64,000 nt of DNA, taken from the IMG/VR virus record IMGVR_UViG_3300020578_000006, positions 165,718 through 229,717 of that record. One strand, 5' to 3'. Under the pieces are notes generated by a model. The model ran no database searches. It saw only the letters and a list, made by a program, of their open reading frames with translations, and had not been told where the DNA came from. This document shows positions 1 to 8,274 of this stretch, one piece after another. Each line of letters starts with the position of its first letter. The stretch's first letter is position 1. Both the position numbers and the translations under genes were made by a program. The stretch comes from a virus.

Positions 1-446
1 AAAGAGGCCATAATGAGTGTTTTACCGCCTGCAGTCGCTAAAACCACCACGCCTCTACCTGAATCTAAACATTTAGTAACAATAGCCTTTTGATAATTTC
101 TTAGTTGCAGAGACAGATTATCATAAGGCTGATTAGTATAATGAATACTCTTTTGATAAGTGGTTGGACCGGGAATAATACTATCTAAAAAAGTTTTTGA
201 AGCTTTTATCTGATCCTTCGTACAAAAATTATTTTGTAGTAAAAATTTAGCTATTTCAAAAAATAAACATGGATCTACCTTGCCAGCGGGAGTTATAGCA
301 TACGTTCGTGAAGGAATAAACCGCCCTCTCATTCTTGCAAACCTAGCACCTTCATTTTTAACAGAGAAATGCTCTCTTATATCGTTAAAAAAATCACCAG
401 AAAGCACCCCATACTCACCTCCCTTATTCAAGTCAAAATATACCAT
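1..446 (-). CDS. uvsW: UvsW-like DNA helicase, N-terminal part (runs off the window)
   Basis: Reading the minus strand from ATG at 446 gives about 148 residues open to the window edge. They include FIPSRTYAIT, LRNYQKAIV and a Walker A segment ATAGGKTLIMAS, the layout of the N-terminus of T4 UvsW (an SF2 recombination helicase that processes branched DNA). The ATG overlaps the uvsY stop codon by one base (TAATG), so the two are translationally coupled. In T4 uvsW and uvsY are also close neighbours. The C-terminal helicase motifs lie outside the window. Confidence 0.85.
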   Translation of the reverse strand, partial: MVYFDLNKGGEYGVLSGDFFNDIREHFSVKNEGARFARMRGRFIPSRTYAITPAGKVDPCLFFEIAKFLLQNNFCTKDQIKASKTFLDSIIPGPTTYQKSIHYTNQPYDNLSLQLRNYQKAIVTKCLDSGRGVVVLATAGGKTLIMAS

Positions 447-841
447 TACATGGTCTCCATCTTTAATAACTCTATTAGATTCTTTATATCAAAACCAATA
501 CTATGAATAGTCTTCTCAACACGTTCTAGAAATTCAACAACACTCTCTCTTTCCTTAATCTCTAAGTTAAGATCTGCAACAGCTGAGTGTCGTTCCGCAG
601 CCTCTTTAAGAGAGGGGTATGTCATTTTTACAGGAGACTCTGCCTTTACCGCTTCGATTACGGAAGACACTAAAATGTTTTTTTTCTTAGTTAGCTCTAT
701 AAGCTCACTTTTCTCTAACATCAAGCGAGACACCCATTTTGCTTTTTTACCGGGTAGTGTTAATGCTGCCTCTTTGAGGTTAAGCTCATCTAGCTTTACA
801 TCTTCTTCTAGCTCTGCTACATATTTTTGCAGTAAAGTCAT
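446..841 (-). CDS. uvsY: UvsY-like recombination mediator
   Basis: 131 aa, close to the 137 aa of T4 UvsY. The segment KKAKWVSRLMLEKSEL matches the conserved KWLNKHSSIKKE region of T4 UvsY in type, and the C-terminus GFDIKNLIELLKMET resembles its GFAIKHIQDMRA end. UvsY loads the UvsX recombinase on SSB-coated ssDNA. Position just upstream of a uvsW homologue supports the call. Highly charged and helical. Confidence 0.75.
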   Translation of the reverse strand: MTLLQKYVAELEEDVKLDELNLKEAALTLPGKKAKWVSRLMLEKSELIELTKKKNILVSSVIEAVKAESPVKMTYPSLKEAAERHSAVADLNLEIKERESVVEFLERVEKTIHSIGFDIKNLIELLKMETM

Positions 842-878
842 AAATATGATTGTAATACCTTATAGTGAAAAATCAATC

Positions 879-1094
879 ATGATAACATTTAAACAATTTG
901 TAATGAATGAAGAAAATGTAGCCGGGGACGGAGGTGTTTTTGGATCAGCTGCTAGTATGGGACATGGAGGTGATGTCGGCAATACTGATTTTTACGCACC
1001 CGGTGCAGCATTTTTGGCCAAACCTCTTTTTAAAGTAAAAGGCAAAAAAAATAAAATACTTGTACAAAGAAGAAATAAGTTTAAATACTTCTGA
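879..1094 (+). CDS. Small internal (capsid-targeted) protein
   Basis: 71 aa. The N-terminus MITFKQFVMNE resembles the T4 internal-protein capsid-targeting sequence MKTYQEFIAE, with a predicted prohead-protease cut after MNE. The rest is Gly-rich and then basic (KVKGKKNKILVQRRNK), as in DNA-binding internal proteins. An in-frame ATG at 846 would add 11 residues, but it sits inside a CATAAATA box, so 879 is preferred. The stop overlaps the next start (TGATG). Function beyond capsid targeting is unknown. Confidence 0.6.
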   Translation: MITFKQFVMNEENVAGDGGVFGSAASMGHGGDVGNTDFYAPGAAFLAKPLFKVKGKKNKILVQRRNKFKYF

Positions 1095-1510
1095 TGGACC
1101 TAGGTCATTGGATTTTAAAAGAGGGTATATCTTTTAATGAATCGTCATTTGGATTCATTTATGAGATATGCAATACAGTTACAGGTAGAAAATATGTAGG
1201 TAAAAAGCAATGTCAGAGTAAACTAAAGCGTAAACCCTTAAAGGGCAAGAAAAATAAAAGAATAGAAATAAAAGAGTCTGATTGGAAAAGCTATACAGGG
1301 TCGTCAAAAGAGCTTAATGAAGATATTGAAAAGTACGGTAAAGACAAATTTACTTTTACTATATTACATGCATGTGGGTCTAAATGGGAATTAGGATATA
1401 GAGAAATAAAAGAGCAGATAGAAAGAGATGTAATCTTAAGAGATGATTATTATAATGGCATTCTAAATGTCAGGATAGGGACGCCGCCTAAGAATTTTAG
1501 TATTGACTAG
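1094..1510 (+). CDS. GIY-YIG family endonuclease (Seg-like)
   Basis: 138 aa. Starts of the GIY and YIG strands are seen as GFIYEICN and KYVGKKQC, followed by WKSYTGSSKELNEDI and a glutamate-bearing helix GYREIKEQIERDVI, as in GIY-YIG homing-type nucleases carried by T4-like phages. Start overlaps the previous stop. No intron is visible around it, so it is probably a free-standing mobile endonuclease. Confidence 0.7.
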   Translation: MDLGHWILKEGISFNESSFGFIYEICNTVTGRKYVGKKQCQSKLKRKPLKGKKNKRIEIKESDWKSYTGSSKELNEDIEKYGKDKFTFTILHACGSKWELGYREIKEQIERDVILRDDYYNGILNVRIGTPPKNFSID

Positions 1511-1536
1511 TACTAAAATTCTTTTATAATTTAAAG
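1503..1536 (+). promoter_or_regulatory. Sigma70-type leaderless promoter (gene at 1537)
   Basis: -35 TTGACT at 1503, 16-bp spacer, -10 TATAAT at 1525, then exactly 6 nt to ATG at 1537. An 11-bp inverted repeat (1492-1502 / 1511-1521) brackets the -35 box and could be an operator or a weak terminator. Confidence 0.7.
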
Positions 1537-2070
1537 ATGAGAGGAGTTTATTTTGAAGATAAAAACCTTGGCATACGATTTGCAAGTTGTCAAGTTATTT
1601 TTGATAGGGAAATAGAGCCACAATTGACAGAGGATGTTATTAAGTATGGGCTTGAAAAGAATAATCGTTTAAAAAGACAGTTTATAGTATACAGGGTGGC
1701 CTCGTTTTTTACAGATTCTCTTGGTAATAGTATCAATGTTAAGACTGTTTTCTTGCTTCCAACAAAAATAATCTCTCAACATTTTAGCGGAGAAGATATT
1801 TTTATATACAACAGTTTTAGAAATATTTTTAATATTTTATCAATTAATTTTCTTAATACAGATTTATCTCAAGCAGACTTTCAGAACATACTTGGCAAGA
1901 ATACGGGAGAAAGTAAAGAACTTAAAGCAAGAATAACTAATAATTTATATAAGCGCGGTACACCTAACCTTACAAAACTCTATTCTTATCTTAAGAAATA
2001 CAAAATACATAAGCTACAAGAGGATATATCTCAAAACATTAAGATCAAATTAGGGTTGTTTGTAGCATAA
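1537..2070 (+). CDS. Hypothetical protein
   Basis: 177 aa, not recognised. It begins MRGVYFEDKNLGIRF, has a beta-rich N-terminal half and a basic, helical C-terminal third (LYKRGTPNLTKLYSYLKKYKIHK). No signal peptide or clear catalytic motif. It is driven by its own sigma70-type leaderless promoter, unlike the late-box genes that follow. Confidence 0.6.
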   Translation: MRGVYFEDKNLGIRFASCQVIFDREIEPQLTEDVIKYGLEKNNRLKRQFIVYRVASFFTDSLGNSINVKTVFLLPTKIISQHFSGEDIFIYNSFRNIFNILSINFLNTDLSQADFQNILGKNTGESKELKARITNNLYKRGTPNLTKLYSYLKKYKIHKLQEDISQNIKIKLGLFVA

Positions 2071-2073
2071 ATA
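2066..2073 (+). promoter_or_regulatory. T4-late-type box (gene at 2081)
   Basis: CATAAATA, 7 nt before ATG at 2081. Confidence 0.55.
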
Positions 2074-2080
2074 TAATATA

Positions 2081-2437
2081 ATGAAGTTTTTAGCTAAGCT
2101 AGCAGAAGAATATAATAAACTAGAAGTTGAAAAGCCTCAATGGGTGGAAGAATATGTTACACCCACAACACCATCTTCAACAGTTGCAACCACACCCTCT
2201 ACATCAATAACAGGTACTAAGCCAGGTAGTAATCTAGGTAAAGCCATACAAGACACTCTTGATGTTCAAATTGACCCGGAATTGGCTAAGAAAAAAGAAG
2301 AATTAGATAATGTTTATAAGCAAGTAGCGGATGCCCTTAAGAAAAAGGCAATGGACGCAACAAATAAGCTTAAACAAACATCGAGTGAATTAGCCGCTAC
2401 CCCAACGACAGCAGTGCCGTCGGTTCCAGCGGTATGA
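2081..2437 (+). CDS. Probable capsid-targeted internal protein, Thr/Pro-rich
   Basis: 118 aa. The N-terminus MKFLAKLAEEYNKLEVE has an LAE motif followed by an aromatic residue, like the other capsid-targeted proteins here. Then a Thr/Pro/Ser linker (about residues 28-50) and a charged helix (KKKEELDNVYKQVADALKKK). It resembles a small prohead core or internal protein. Overlaps the next gene by 4 nt (ATGA). Confidence 0.5.
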   Translation: MKFLAKLAEEYNKLEVEKPQWVEEYVTPTTPSSTVATTPSTSITGTKPGSNLGKAIQDTLDVQIDPELAKKKEELDNVYKQVADALKKKAMDATNKLKQTSSELAATPTTAVPSVPAV

Positions 2438-2778
2438 AATTTAATAAATTACTAGAAACAAAATATAGAGAGCTTTTCGAGCAAGTACCTCCTCAAGATT
2501 TAAACATACCTGCTCCGGAAGCTCCTGTAGCTGCACCGGCGCCGGCTGCTGCTGTTCCTCCAGCTGAACCGCCTCAGCAGAAGCCATTAACACCTGAAGG
2601 CGAAGTATTTTTAATTAATCTTATCCGTAAAGCCTTGTTTATGAACCCTGATGATCTAGGATTAAAGACAATTAAGGAGTTACCAGAAGTAAATGCAAAA
2701 AACGCGTCTGAGATTTTAGATAAGATTGTCAAGTTAATGCAAGTAGAAGCTATTGATTTGGATGTAAATACGAAATAA
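2434..2778 (+). CDS. Probable capsid-targeted internal protein, Ala/Pro-rich
   Basis: 114 aa. Starts MKFNKLLETKYRELFEQ, with LLE followed by KY. An Ala/Pro-rich linker covers about residues 22-50 and an acidic helical C-terminus follows. ATGA overlap with the previous gene implies coupled translation. Possibly a core/scaffold protein; function unproven. Confidence 0.5.
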   Translation: MKFNKLLETKYRELFEQVPPQDLNIPAPEAPVAAPAPAAAVPPAEPPQQKPLTPEGEVFLINLIRKALFMNPDDLGLKTIKELPEVNAKNASEILDKIVKLMQVEAIDLDVNTK

Positions 2779-2832
2779 TTAAAAAGTATTCTAATACTAT
2801 TGACGTTATTACTAATAAGGAAGTTGGTGGTC

Positions 2833-2840
2833 AATAAATA
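2833..2840 (+). promoter_or_regulatory. T4-late-type box (gene at 2846)
   Basis: AATAAATA, 5 nt before ATG at 2846. Confidence 0.6.
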
Positions 2841-2845
2841 ATATT

Positions 2846-3730
2846 ATGAATAGGGACATTAAGTTATTGTTTGAGGCTTATAATAGTATTAAAGAGGCAG
2901 AAGATACTAACATAGACACCTTTCATAAAGAATTGGCCAAACAATGGGCTAGTTTATTCTTAGATAAATTACATGAGTATCCTATTACCAGTAGATCGGC
3001 ACACTTAGAAAGATTGCTTGATGGTTCATTAGAAGTTTTTAAGAAGTATATTCTAGATGATATTAAATCTAAAAAACTATCTTATTTAAAGGCAGACGCT
3101 TTTTCAAAAAGCGAAGATGCTCAAAGCATTGTAAAAAAATTCACAGTAGTAAGTGGAGGTGTAGATAACACCAGTGATGTAGGTTTTGATTTGAGTGAAG
3201 TGGACCACGAGCAAGCCCAGAGCTTGCAAGATGTAGTAGACAGAACAATTGAAGACATGGAGAATGATGAAGATTTTGCAGATACTTTTCCTCAAGAATA
3301 CAGAGAATTTAAGAACAATATGTTTATTATGTCCACCGATAGTGGTGATTTTGTGGCTGTACTTCCAGGGCATTTAGACGAGAAGCAAGTATTTGCAAAA
3401 TTGGCATCAGCTTTCAGTGAAGATAAAAAAGGCCTATCAGATCAAGAATATCACCAAGCCCGTAAATTTGGGCTTGAAAGCGCAGGAGAAGTGGTCGGTA
3501 AAGGCCCTATAAAGATTCAGCTGACTAAAGACCAGACTTTATTATGCACAAGAGATGGACGGGAGCAAGAAGTAAAGTTCGTTAAAGGTGTTATATTTAA
3601 TTGTGATGAATGGGTAGGGGATTATTATCATTGTGAATCAAAGAAATATGGTGGTGTTGCCGTATTTCCTCCAGACATTAAGCTATTAAGCGCCCCAGAG
3701 GGCACAATTACTCATCTAACTCCAGAGTAA
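2846..3730 (+). CDS. Capsid-targeted protein with a domain shared by an early gene
   Basis: 294 aa, beginning MNRDIKLLFEAYNSIKEAE (predicted cut after LFE). Residues about 25-80 (ELAKQWASLFLDKLHEYPIT, then SLEVFKKYILDDIKSKKLSYL) are clearly homologous to the 76-aa early protein encoded at 56580-56810. The rest is acidic with a C-terminal beta-rich segment (LLCTRDGREQEVKFVKGVIF). No known enzyme motif was recognised. It has a late box directly upstream. Confidence 0.6.
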   Translation: MNRDIKLLFEAYNSIKEAEDTNIDTFHKELAKQWASLFLDKLHEYPITSRSAHLERLLDGSLEVFKKYILDDIKSKKLSYLKADAFSKSEDAQSIVKKFTVVSGGVDNTSDVGFDLSEVDHEQAQSLQDVVDRTIEDMENDEDFADTFPQEYREFKNNMFIMSTDSGDFVAVLPGHLDEKQVFAKLASAFSEDKKGLSDQEYHQARKFGLESAGEVVGKGPIKIQLTKDQTLLCTRDGREQEVKFVKGVIFNCDEWVGDYYHCESKKYGGVAVFPPDIKLLSAPEGTITHLTPE

Positions 3731-3766
3731 ATGTAAAGGTTTACCTGTTTACTTAGTTTATTAACA

Positions 3767-3774
3767 TATAAATA
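3767..3774 (+). promoter_or_regulatory. T4-late-type box (gene at 3779)
   Basis: Perfect TATAAATA, 4 nt before GTG at 3779. Confidence 0.65.
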
Positions 3775-3778
3775 ACAA

Positions 3779-4948
3779 GTGGCTTACATATCCCTAAAAG
3801 ACCTATATTTTGAAGACGTAGCCGGCATAACTGTGCCTCCGCTGCCTAGACAACAGGTAAATACACCCCCGGTCAAAGTTTTTGTGCCGGGTGATGAATA
3901 TGTACCTCAAACACCGTGGACAGAATACGATATATCTCCAGATTTATTTCAAAAAACAGCAGGTGGGGATAAGGAAGGTACTGGTAGAGGAGAATACAGT
4001 ATAGCATGTATATTGTATGGGTTCAAGACTAAGGAACAAGTGGATAAAGCATCTGGTAGAATTATACAAGGCGGGGGAGCTTCTTTTGACGTGGTAGGAC
4101 CAGATAAACGCAAGTATGAGGTAAAAGAATTAACTAAAGCTGTACGTACAGGAACGGAAGGAACCGGGGTTTTTACAGATATCCTTAATTCGACAATAGA
4201 ATTGTTAGATGCTATACTAAAGGAATTTAATACGCTAGACGCCCAGGGTAAGCAGACCATAAACAATATGATTCTAAATAGCAATACAGTAAAAAGCACT
4301 ATTCTTAACAGAAAAAGTCAAAAGGGACATTTTGACGCTATTAAAGACAGGTGGAGCTTAGATGAATATTTAAATGACATAAAGCGTAAAGCCCCAAGAG
4401 AGCTCTCTAAAGGTATTCTTATTTCTCCTATTTTAAATTTAGGTCAATATAAAGAAGAGCGCCCTTACGTAATTTTTTCCTTAAAACAATTAGTTGATGT
4501 ATTAAACGAGATTGCCTCTACACAAGTCGCAACAGGCAATGAAGAAGGTACACCTAATCCAGCTGTAAGGGATATCGCCGATACTATCAATAAACATTAC
4601 AGCGTACAAGGTGATGAGAAAGAAAAAGAATTTTTCAAAAAAGAGGCAGAGAAAATTGATAGGGCATTAATTCAAAAGAGATGTAAGGAATTTAAAAAAT
4701 GTACTGATGAATTATCTTTTAGAAAGCAAATAATAGCACTTAATTTGTCAGGAATGCTTAAGCTAATTCAAGATAAAACTCAAGATATTGTTGAGAATTT
4801 ATTTCCAAATGATGGGTTATTTGCAGTAAACAGCCAAGGCTTTCAATACATTCCGCATAGTAAGTTAAATACCTATCTTGCTTTTGATACAATAAGTTCA
4901 GGAAGTGTAAAGATCAAGCAAAAAATAGCTAGTAATGAAACCATTTAA
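3779..4948 (+). CDS. Capsid-targeted protein, possible PD-(D/E)XK nuclease fold
   Basis: 389 aa from GTG. The N-terminus AYISLKDLYFEDVAG has a YFE capsid-targeting-like site. Around residues 70-125 it reads GRGEYSIA, then GASFDVVGPDKRKYEVKEL; an upstream Glu, FDV and EVK are spaced as in PD-(D/E)XK nucleases, but this is weak evidence. The C-terminal half is helical and charged, with four Cys. Overlaps the next start by 14 nt. Structure prediction would settle the nuclease idea. Confidence 0.55.
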   Translation: MAYISLKDLYFEDVAGITVPPLPRQQVNTPPVKVFVPGDEYVPQTPWTEYDISPDLFQKTAGGDKEGTGRGEYSIACILYGFKTKEQVDKASGRIIQGGGASFDVVGPDKRKYEVKELTKAVRTGTEGTGVFTDILNSTIELLDAILKEFNTLDAQGKQTINNMILNSNTVKSTILNRKSQKGHFDAIKDRWSLDEYLNDIKRKAPRELSKGILISPILNLGQYKEERPYVIFSLKQLVDVLNEIASTQVATGNEEGTPNPAVRDIADTINKHYSVQGDEKEKEFFKKEAEKIDRALIQKRCKEFKKCTDELSFRKQIIALNLSGMLKLIQDKTQDIVENLFPNDGLFAVNSQGFQYIPHSKLNTYLAFDTISSGSVKIKQKIASNETI

Positions 4949-5561
4949 ACAATTTCTTACAGAACAAAATGGTAGTAGTATAGGTTTTTTTCCTGGAGCA
5001 TTTAAACCGCCTCACAAAGGCCATTTTGATACTGCAAAACAAGCTGCAACAATTAATGATGCAGCAGTAATTTTAGTTTCAAAAATAGATAGAGATAACA
5101 TATCAGCCGACGACTCAATGTTTGTCTGGGAGACTTATAAACAGTATCTACCAAAAAACTTGTATGTGTTTTCAGTTCAAGGGTCCCCTGTTTTAACTAT
5201 ATATCAAATTACAGACATCCTTAACAATGGTGTTTTTACCCCCACACCTAGAGCCCCTACCCCTCTACCTGCGGCAACAGAAATAGCAGATTTGTTAAGA
5301 AAGTTTAACCCACCTTACAGTGTTAACCTTTATGCAAGTCAAGAAGATACAGAAAGATTTAAATCATTCTATGGACCAAGTAAAGAGATTTTCCAAGGAA
5401 AAAACGTACAAAGTATTGCTATGAAAGATATTTCTCGACTAGCGTCTGCGACAGATGCACGTGCAGCATTGTTAAAAAATAATGCAAAGGGGTTTCATTC
5501 TTTATTACCAAATATTGCAGATCAAAGTAAAGAGGCTATCTTTAATCGATTAAAAAAATGA
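4935..5561 (+). CDS. Capsid-targeted HxGH nucleotidyltransferase-like protein
   Basis: 208 aa. MKPFKQFLTE|QNGSS is a near-classic capsid-targeting sequence. Residues 17-30 read GFFPGAFKPPHKGH, the phosphate-binding HxGH loop of the cytidylyltransferase/NMN-adenylyltransferase superfamily (H27, H30). The substrate (CTP with a polyol phosphate, pantetheine phosphate or NMN) cannot be told. The C-terminal SxTxxR-type signature is not obvious, although SATDARAAL at about residue 171 may be its remnant. It is overlapped by the next gene (ATGA) and probably works with it. Confidence 0.65.
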   Translation: MKPFKQFLTEQNGSSIGFFPGAFKPPHKGHFDTAKQAATINDAAVILVSKIDRDNISADDSMFVWETYKQYLPKNLYVFSVQGSPVLTIYQITDILNNGVFTPTPRAPTPLPAATEIADLLRKFNPPYSVNLYASQEDTERFKSFYGPSKEIFQGKNVQSIAMKDISRLASATDARAALLKNNAKGFHSLLPNIADQSKEAIFNRLKK

Positions 5562-6919
5562 AATCTTTTAAACAATTCTTGCTCAAAGAGCAAATTATAA
5601 AAGAAGAGCGTACTTCTTATTTTTCACCACATCTCTCACATTTAGAAGACTTAGCTGTAGAGAACGGTAAAGCAGGATTTAAAGATTTTCTGACACATGT
5701 AAATTTAATTTCTAAAAAGATTCAAGGCTACGAATCAGAGCAAGAAATTAATGCAAAAATAGATGGAAGCCCTGCTATTTTGTTTGGTATTGATCCAAAA
5801 ACTAAGACTTTTTTTATATCATTAAAATATGTAGTGGATGAATCTACCGATACAATAAAAGAAAATGCAAAACTCTTTCATACATCAGAAGAGATAGATC
5901 AAGCTATGTCGGATAGACCAGATTTTGCATCTAGGCTTAAAAATTTATTAGAGCAGTTAACACCAGCTTATGATAATTCTGGGTTAATATATCAAGGTGA
6001 TGTTTTATACGCTAGTCAAGAAGATAAAAAAAGAGTGAAAATAGGTACAGAAGAGTTTATTACTTTTGAACCAAACACTATAATGTATGCTATTCCTATG
6101 GATGATAAATCAGAACTATTTCATAAAGTATTAAACTCTTCAGTGGGGGTAGTTGTTCATGATAGTTTTAAAGGGGTAGTAGATAAAGAATCGGGGATAA
6201 TAAAACTTGTACCGGCGTCTAAAAACATTGACAGTTTGATTGCTAGTAGTACAAATTCAAAAGCATTCATAAAAGGTAGCAATTATCGTACTTTTGCTTT
6301 TGATATACCCGATAAATTTTTTGATAATCTTAATACACTTATAGTGGACGCTAGTAAGCATATAAACTCTATTTCTGATGAATTTAATAATGAATATGTG
6401 TCGCCTGGTAGGGGGGCGCCTTCTAGCCAAATCCTAGATATGTTAAAGCGCTATTTAAATAAGCAACTTGACCTAGAGGACTCAGGACTGTTTGGGGCAG
6501 CAAAGACTAGCGGTAGATTAAACTTTAATGCATTTTACAAGGGGTTTCAACAATATGTTGAGTCGCAGATAACAAAAGGTATAGAAGGACTTGGACCTAA
6601 GGGTCAAGCCCAACGCCAGCAAAGACTTAGTATTGTTCAAAGCTTTTTACAGAACAACGCAGCTAATTTTGAGCATCTATTAACAGCTACCTTTGAGATG
6701 GTAAAAATTAAGTACCTTATTTTTAATATACTGTCTCAACTAGATACTAAGCTAACACAGCATGCTTTTTACAGACTTCCCGATGGCTCGTATGTTAAAA
6801 CAAAAGATGAAGGCTATGTTTTGTTTGCTGGTAATAATCAAGTAAAGATTGTAGATAGAGTAGATTTTTCTAAGATGAACCGCTTAGTTGGCGGTAGGCG
6901 CAGAACCCTTATTACCTGA
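5558..6919 (+). CDS. Capsid-targeted KxDG ligase/nucleotidyltransferase-like protein
   Basis: 453 aa, starting MKSFKQFLLKEQ (capsid-targeting-like). Residues 65-77 read NAKIDGSPAILFG, matching motif I (KxDG, K67) of the DNA/RNA ligase and capping-enzyme superfamily. LIYQGDVLYA about 75 residues later fits the position of motif III and GVVVHDSFKG that of motif IV. It may act on nucleic-acid ends. Related KxDG proteins are common in marine T4-like phages, but their function is unknown to me. ATGA-coupled to the HxGH protein. Confidence 0.6.
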   Translation: MKSFKQFLLKEQIIKEERTSYFSPHLSHLEDLAVENGKAGFKDFLTHVNLISKKIQGYESEQEINAKIDGSPAILFGIDPKTKTFFISLKYVVDESTDTIKENAKLFHTSEEIDQAMSDRPDFASRLKNLLEQLTPAYDNSGLIYQGDVLYASQEDKKRVKIGTEEFITFEPNTIMYAIPMDDKSELFHKVLNSSVGVVVHDSFKGVVDKESGIIKLVPASKNIDSLIASSTNSKAFIKGSNYRTFAFDIPDKFFDNLNTLIVDASKHINSISDEFNNEYVSPGRGAPSSQILDMLKRYLNKQLDLEDSGLFGAAKTSGRLNFNAFYKGFQQYVESQITKGIEGLGPKGQAQRQQRLSIVQSFLQNNAANFEHLLTATFEMVKIKYLIFNILSQLDTKLTQHAFYRLPDGSYVKTKDEGYVLFAGNNQVKIVDRVDFSKMNRLVGGRRRTLIT

Positions 6920-7498
6920 TTCGTTAATAGCATTTAATGCTTCAAGATTAAAAATTGTTTGGCGTAATACAGATTCTAGAACTTCTTTACCCTCACCGTA
7001 CAGCATATCTCTTATTTTAGATACTATTTTTAATTCATGTGAATTTTCATCTGCATCAAACTCACCGTCTTTTCTAAATTTGTTATATTCAAGATAGTTT
7101 TTAACACTCTCAATATAGCTTGCAGCTAATGTAATTTTACTGAATACCCAAGGTTCTAAATCTTGATTGTCTTTTAGTAGATTGTAAAGAGCTTTTGACC
7201 CGTTATGAATTTTATATAGTTCGTTCTTTGCCATATCAGCTTCAGATTCACCAGAACCGGTAGAGGGTTCAACAGGGGTAATTTTTGAAGAATCTTCACA
7301 ATTTTCACTATTTTTACACTGTAAACAATCTTCACCATCTTCACACCCACAAGATTTTTTATTAAGCTTTATTACTGTTGATGTGTTATTGGAAGGTACC
7401 ATATTCGTGGTTTCGGCCGCGGGGCCCAGGTTTAATTCATTAACTACAATCTGGGTATAAGCTTCGGAAATTTTTTCTAATTCACCTTTTCTGCTCAT
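6884..7498 (-). CDS. Probable capsid-targeted protein with Cys cluster
   Basis: 204 aa. The N-terminus has EKISEAYTQIV, where ISE|AY matches the LSE|AY and IME|AY sites of other internal proteins in this window. Residues about 48-68 (SCGCEDGEDCLQCKNSENC) hold six Cys and may bind metal. A helical C-terminal domain follows. The gene runs against 5558-6919 and overlaps its 3' end by 36 nt. The late box is divergent with that of the gene at 7531. Confidence 0.55.
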   Translation of the reverse strand: MSRKGELEKISEAYTQIVVNELNLGPAAETTNMVPSNNTSTVIKLNKKSCGCEDGEDCLQCKNSENCEDSSKITPVEPSTGSGESEADMAKNELYKIHNGSKALYNLLKDNQDLEPWVFSKITLAASYIESVKNYLEYNKFRKDGEFDADENSHELKIVSKIRDMLYGEGKEVLESVLRQTIFNLEALNAINESGNKGSAPTAN

Positions 7499-7504
7499 TT
7501 TATA

Positions 7505-7512
7505 TATTTATT
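7505..7512 (-). promoter_or_regulatory. T4-late-type box (gene ending at 6884)
   Basis: AATAAATA on the minus strand, 6 nt before ATG at 7498. Confidence 0.55.
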
Positions 7513-7514
7513 CA

Positions 7515-7522
7515 AATAAATA
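7515..7522 (+). promoter_or_regulatory. T4-late-type box (gene at 7531)
   Basis: AATAAATA, 8 nt before ATG at 7531; lies back to back with the minus-strand box at 7505. Confidence 0.5.
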
Positions 7523-7530
7523 CATAATAT

Positions 7531-7947
7531 ATGCGTAGTTACAAAGAATTTTTCTATGAACAAATACTAGGGGCTACGGAAGGTATTACTATTCAACATG
7601 TTGGAAACGTTAGAGCCACTGTAGACACTGGTAACAGCGGTTATAATGTACTTCATGCAGAAATAATTGATGGTGCAAAAGAGGGACATGTAAAATTTAA
7701 AACAGTAAACGACAAAGTGTTAGAATTGCCTGTAAAAGAGTTTATAACGGTATCCGGAAATAATAATACCAACGATAGACCAGTAGTAGAGTTAGACTGT
7801 AGCTTGGGCCAAGAACAATTTAATAAAGTTCCTTTCAGCCTTGCGGACAGAAGTCAGCAAGATACCCCTGTTCTCTTAAGTAAAGATTTTATAAAATTAA
7901 ATGGCGGTGTTGTTAATGTTAATATTAACAGCGAAATTAAAAAATAA
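7531..7947 (+). CDS. Capsid-targeted small beta-rich protein
   Basis: 138 aa, starting MRSYKEFFYE|QILG, one of the clearest capsid-targeting sequences here. The mature part is beta-rich, with no recognised motif; SLGQEQFNKVPFSL is its most distinctive stretch. It overlaps the convergent metalloprotease-like gene by 11 nt. Confidence 0.6.
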   Translation: MRSYKEFFYEQILGATEGITIQHVGNVRATVDTGNSGYNVLHAEIIDGAKEGHVKFKTVNDKVLELPVKEFITVSGNNNTNDRPVVELDCSLGQEQFNKVPFSLADRSQQDTPVLLSKDFIKLNGGVVNVNINSEIKK

Positions 7948-8233
7948 CATTGCTTACCCCTATACAACTTAAGACATATCTTAAATTGTATGCGTTAATT
8001 TTATCTACCACACACACGGTAGGTGAGTAAACAAATTCACTATCAACCCTCATTCCGATCTCTTCCCCAGGTAACAAAATATCATCCACATAGTCCATAG
8101 CCCCTCTTCTTTTTAAAAAAGAATAATATGGGTCTTTCGGCTCACCTTCTACAATTACATTATAATGACAAAACTCGTGTGCATAAAAGGTAAGATCTCT
8201 AAAACAAGAAATACTGGAAGGAGGATTAACCAA
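7937..8233 (-). CDS. Small HExxH metallopeptidase-like protein
   Basis: 98 aa from TTG at 8233 (the start is uncertain; the frame is open a little further upstream). FYAHEFCHYN (H19, E20, H23) is a zinc HExxH motif. Very short for a peptidase, so it may be a minimal or degenerate domain. A second zinc-peptidase-like gene lies at 51755-52435. Confidence 0.5.
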   Translation of the reverse strand: MVNPPSSISCFRDLTFYAHEFCHYNVIVEGEPKDPYYSFLKRRGAMDYVDDILLPGEEIGMRVDSEFVYSPTVCVVDKINAYNLRYVLSCIGVSNVIF

Positions 8234-8274
8234 CTCCCCGCGTATAATTAAATTACACTAATTATTTAGTCAAA

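Noticed and set aside
1094-1510. Self-splicing intron hosting the GIY-YIG nuclease
   Set aside because: Flanking genes are intact and unrelated, and no intron-like split reading frame is seen.
1492-1526. Rho-independent terminator after the GIY-YIG gene
   Set aside because: The 11-bp inverted repeat is AT-rich and brackets the -35 box of the next gene; it fits an operator or chance better than a terminator, though weak termination is not excluded.
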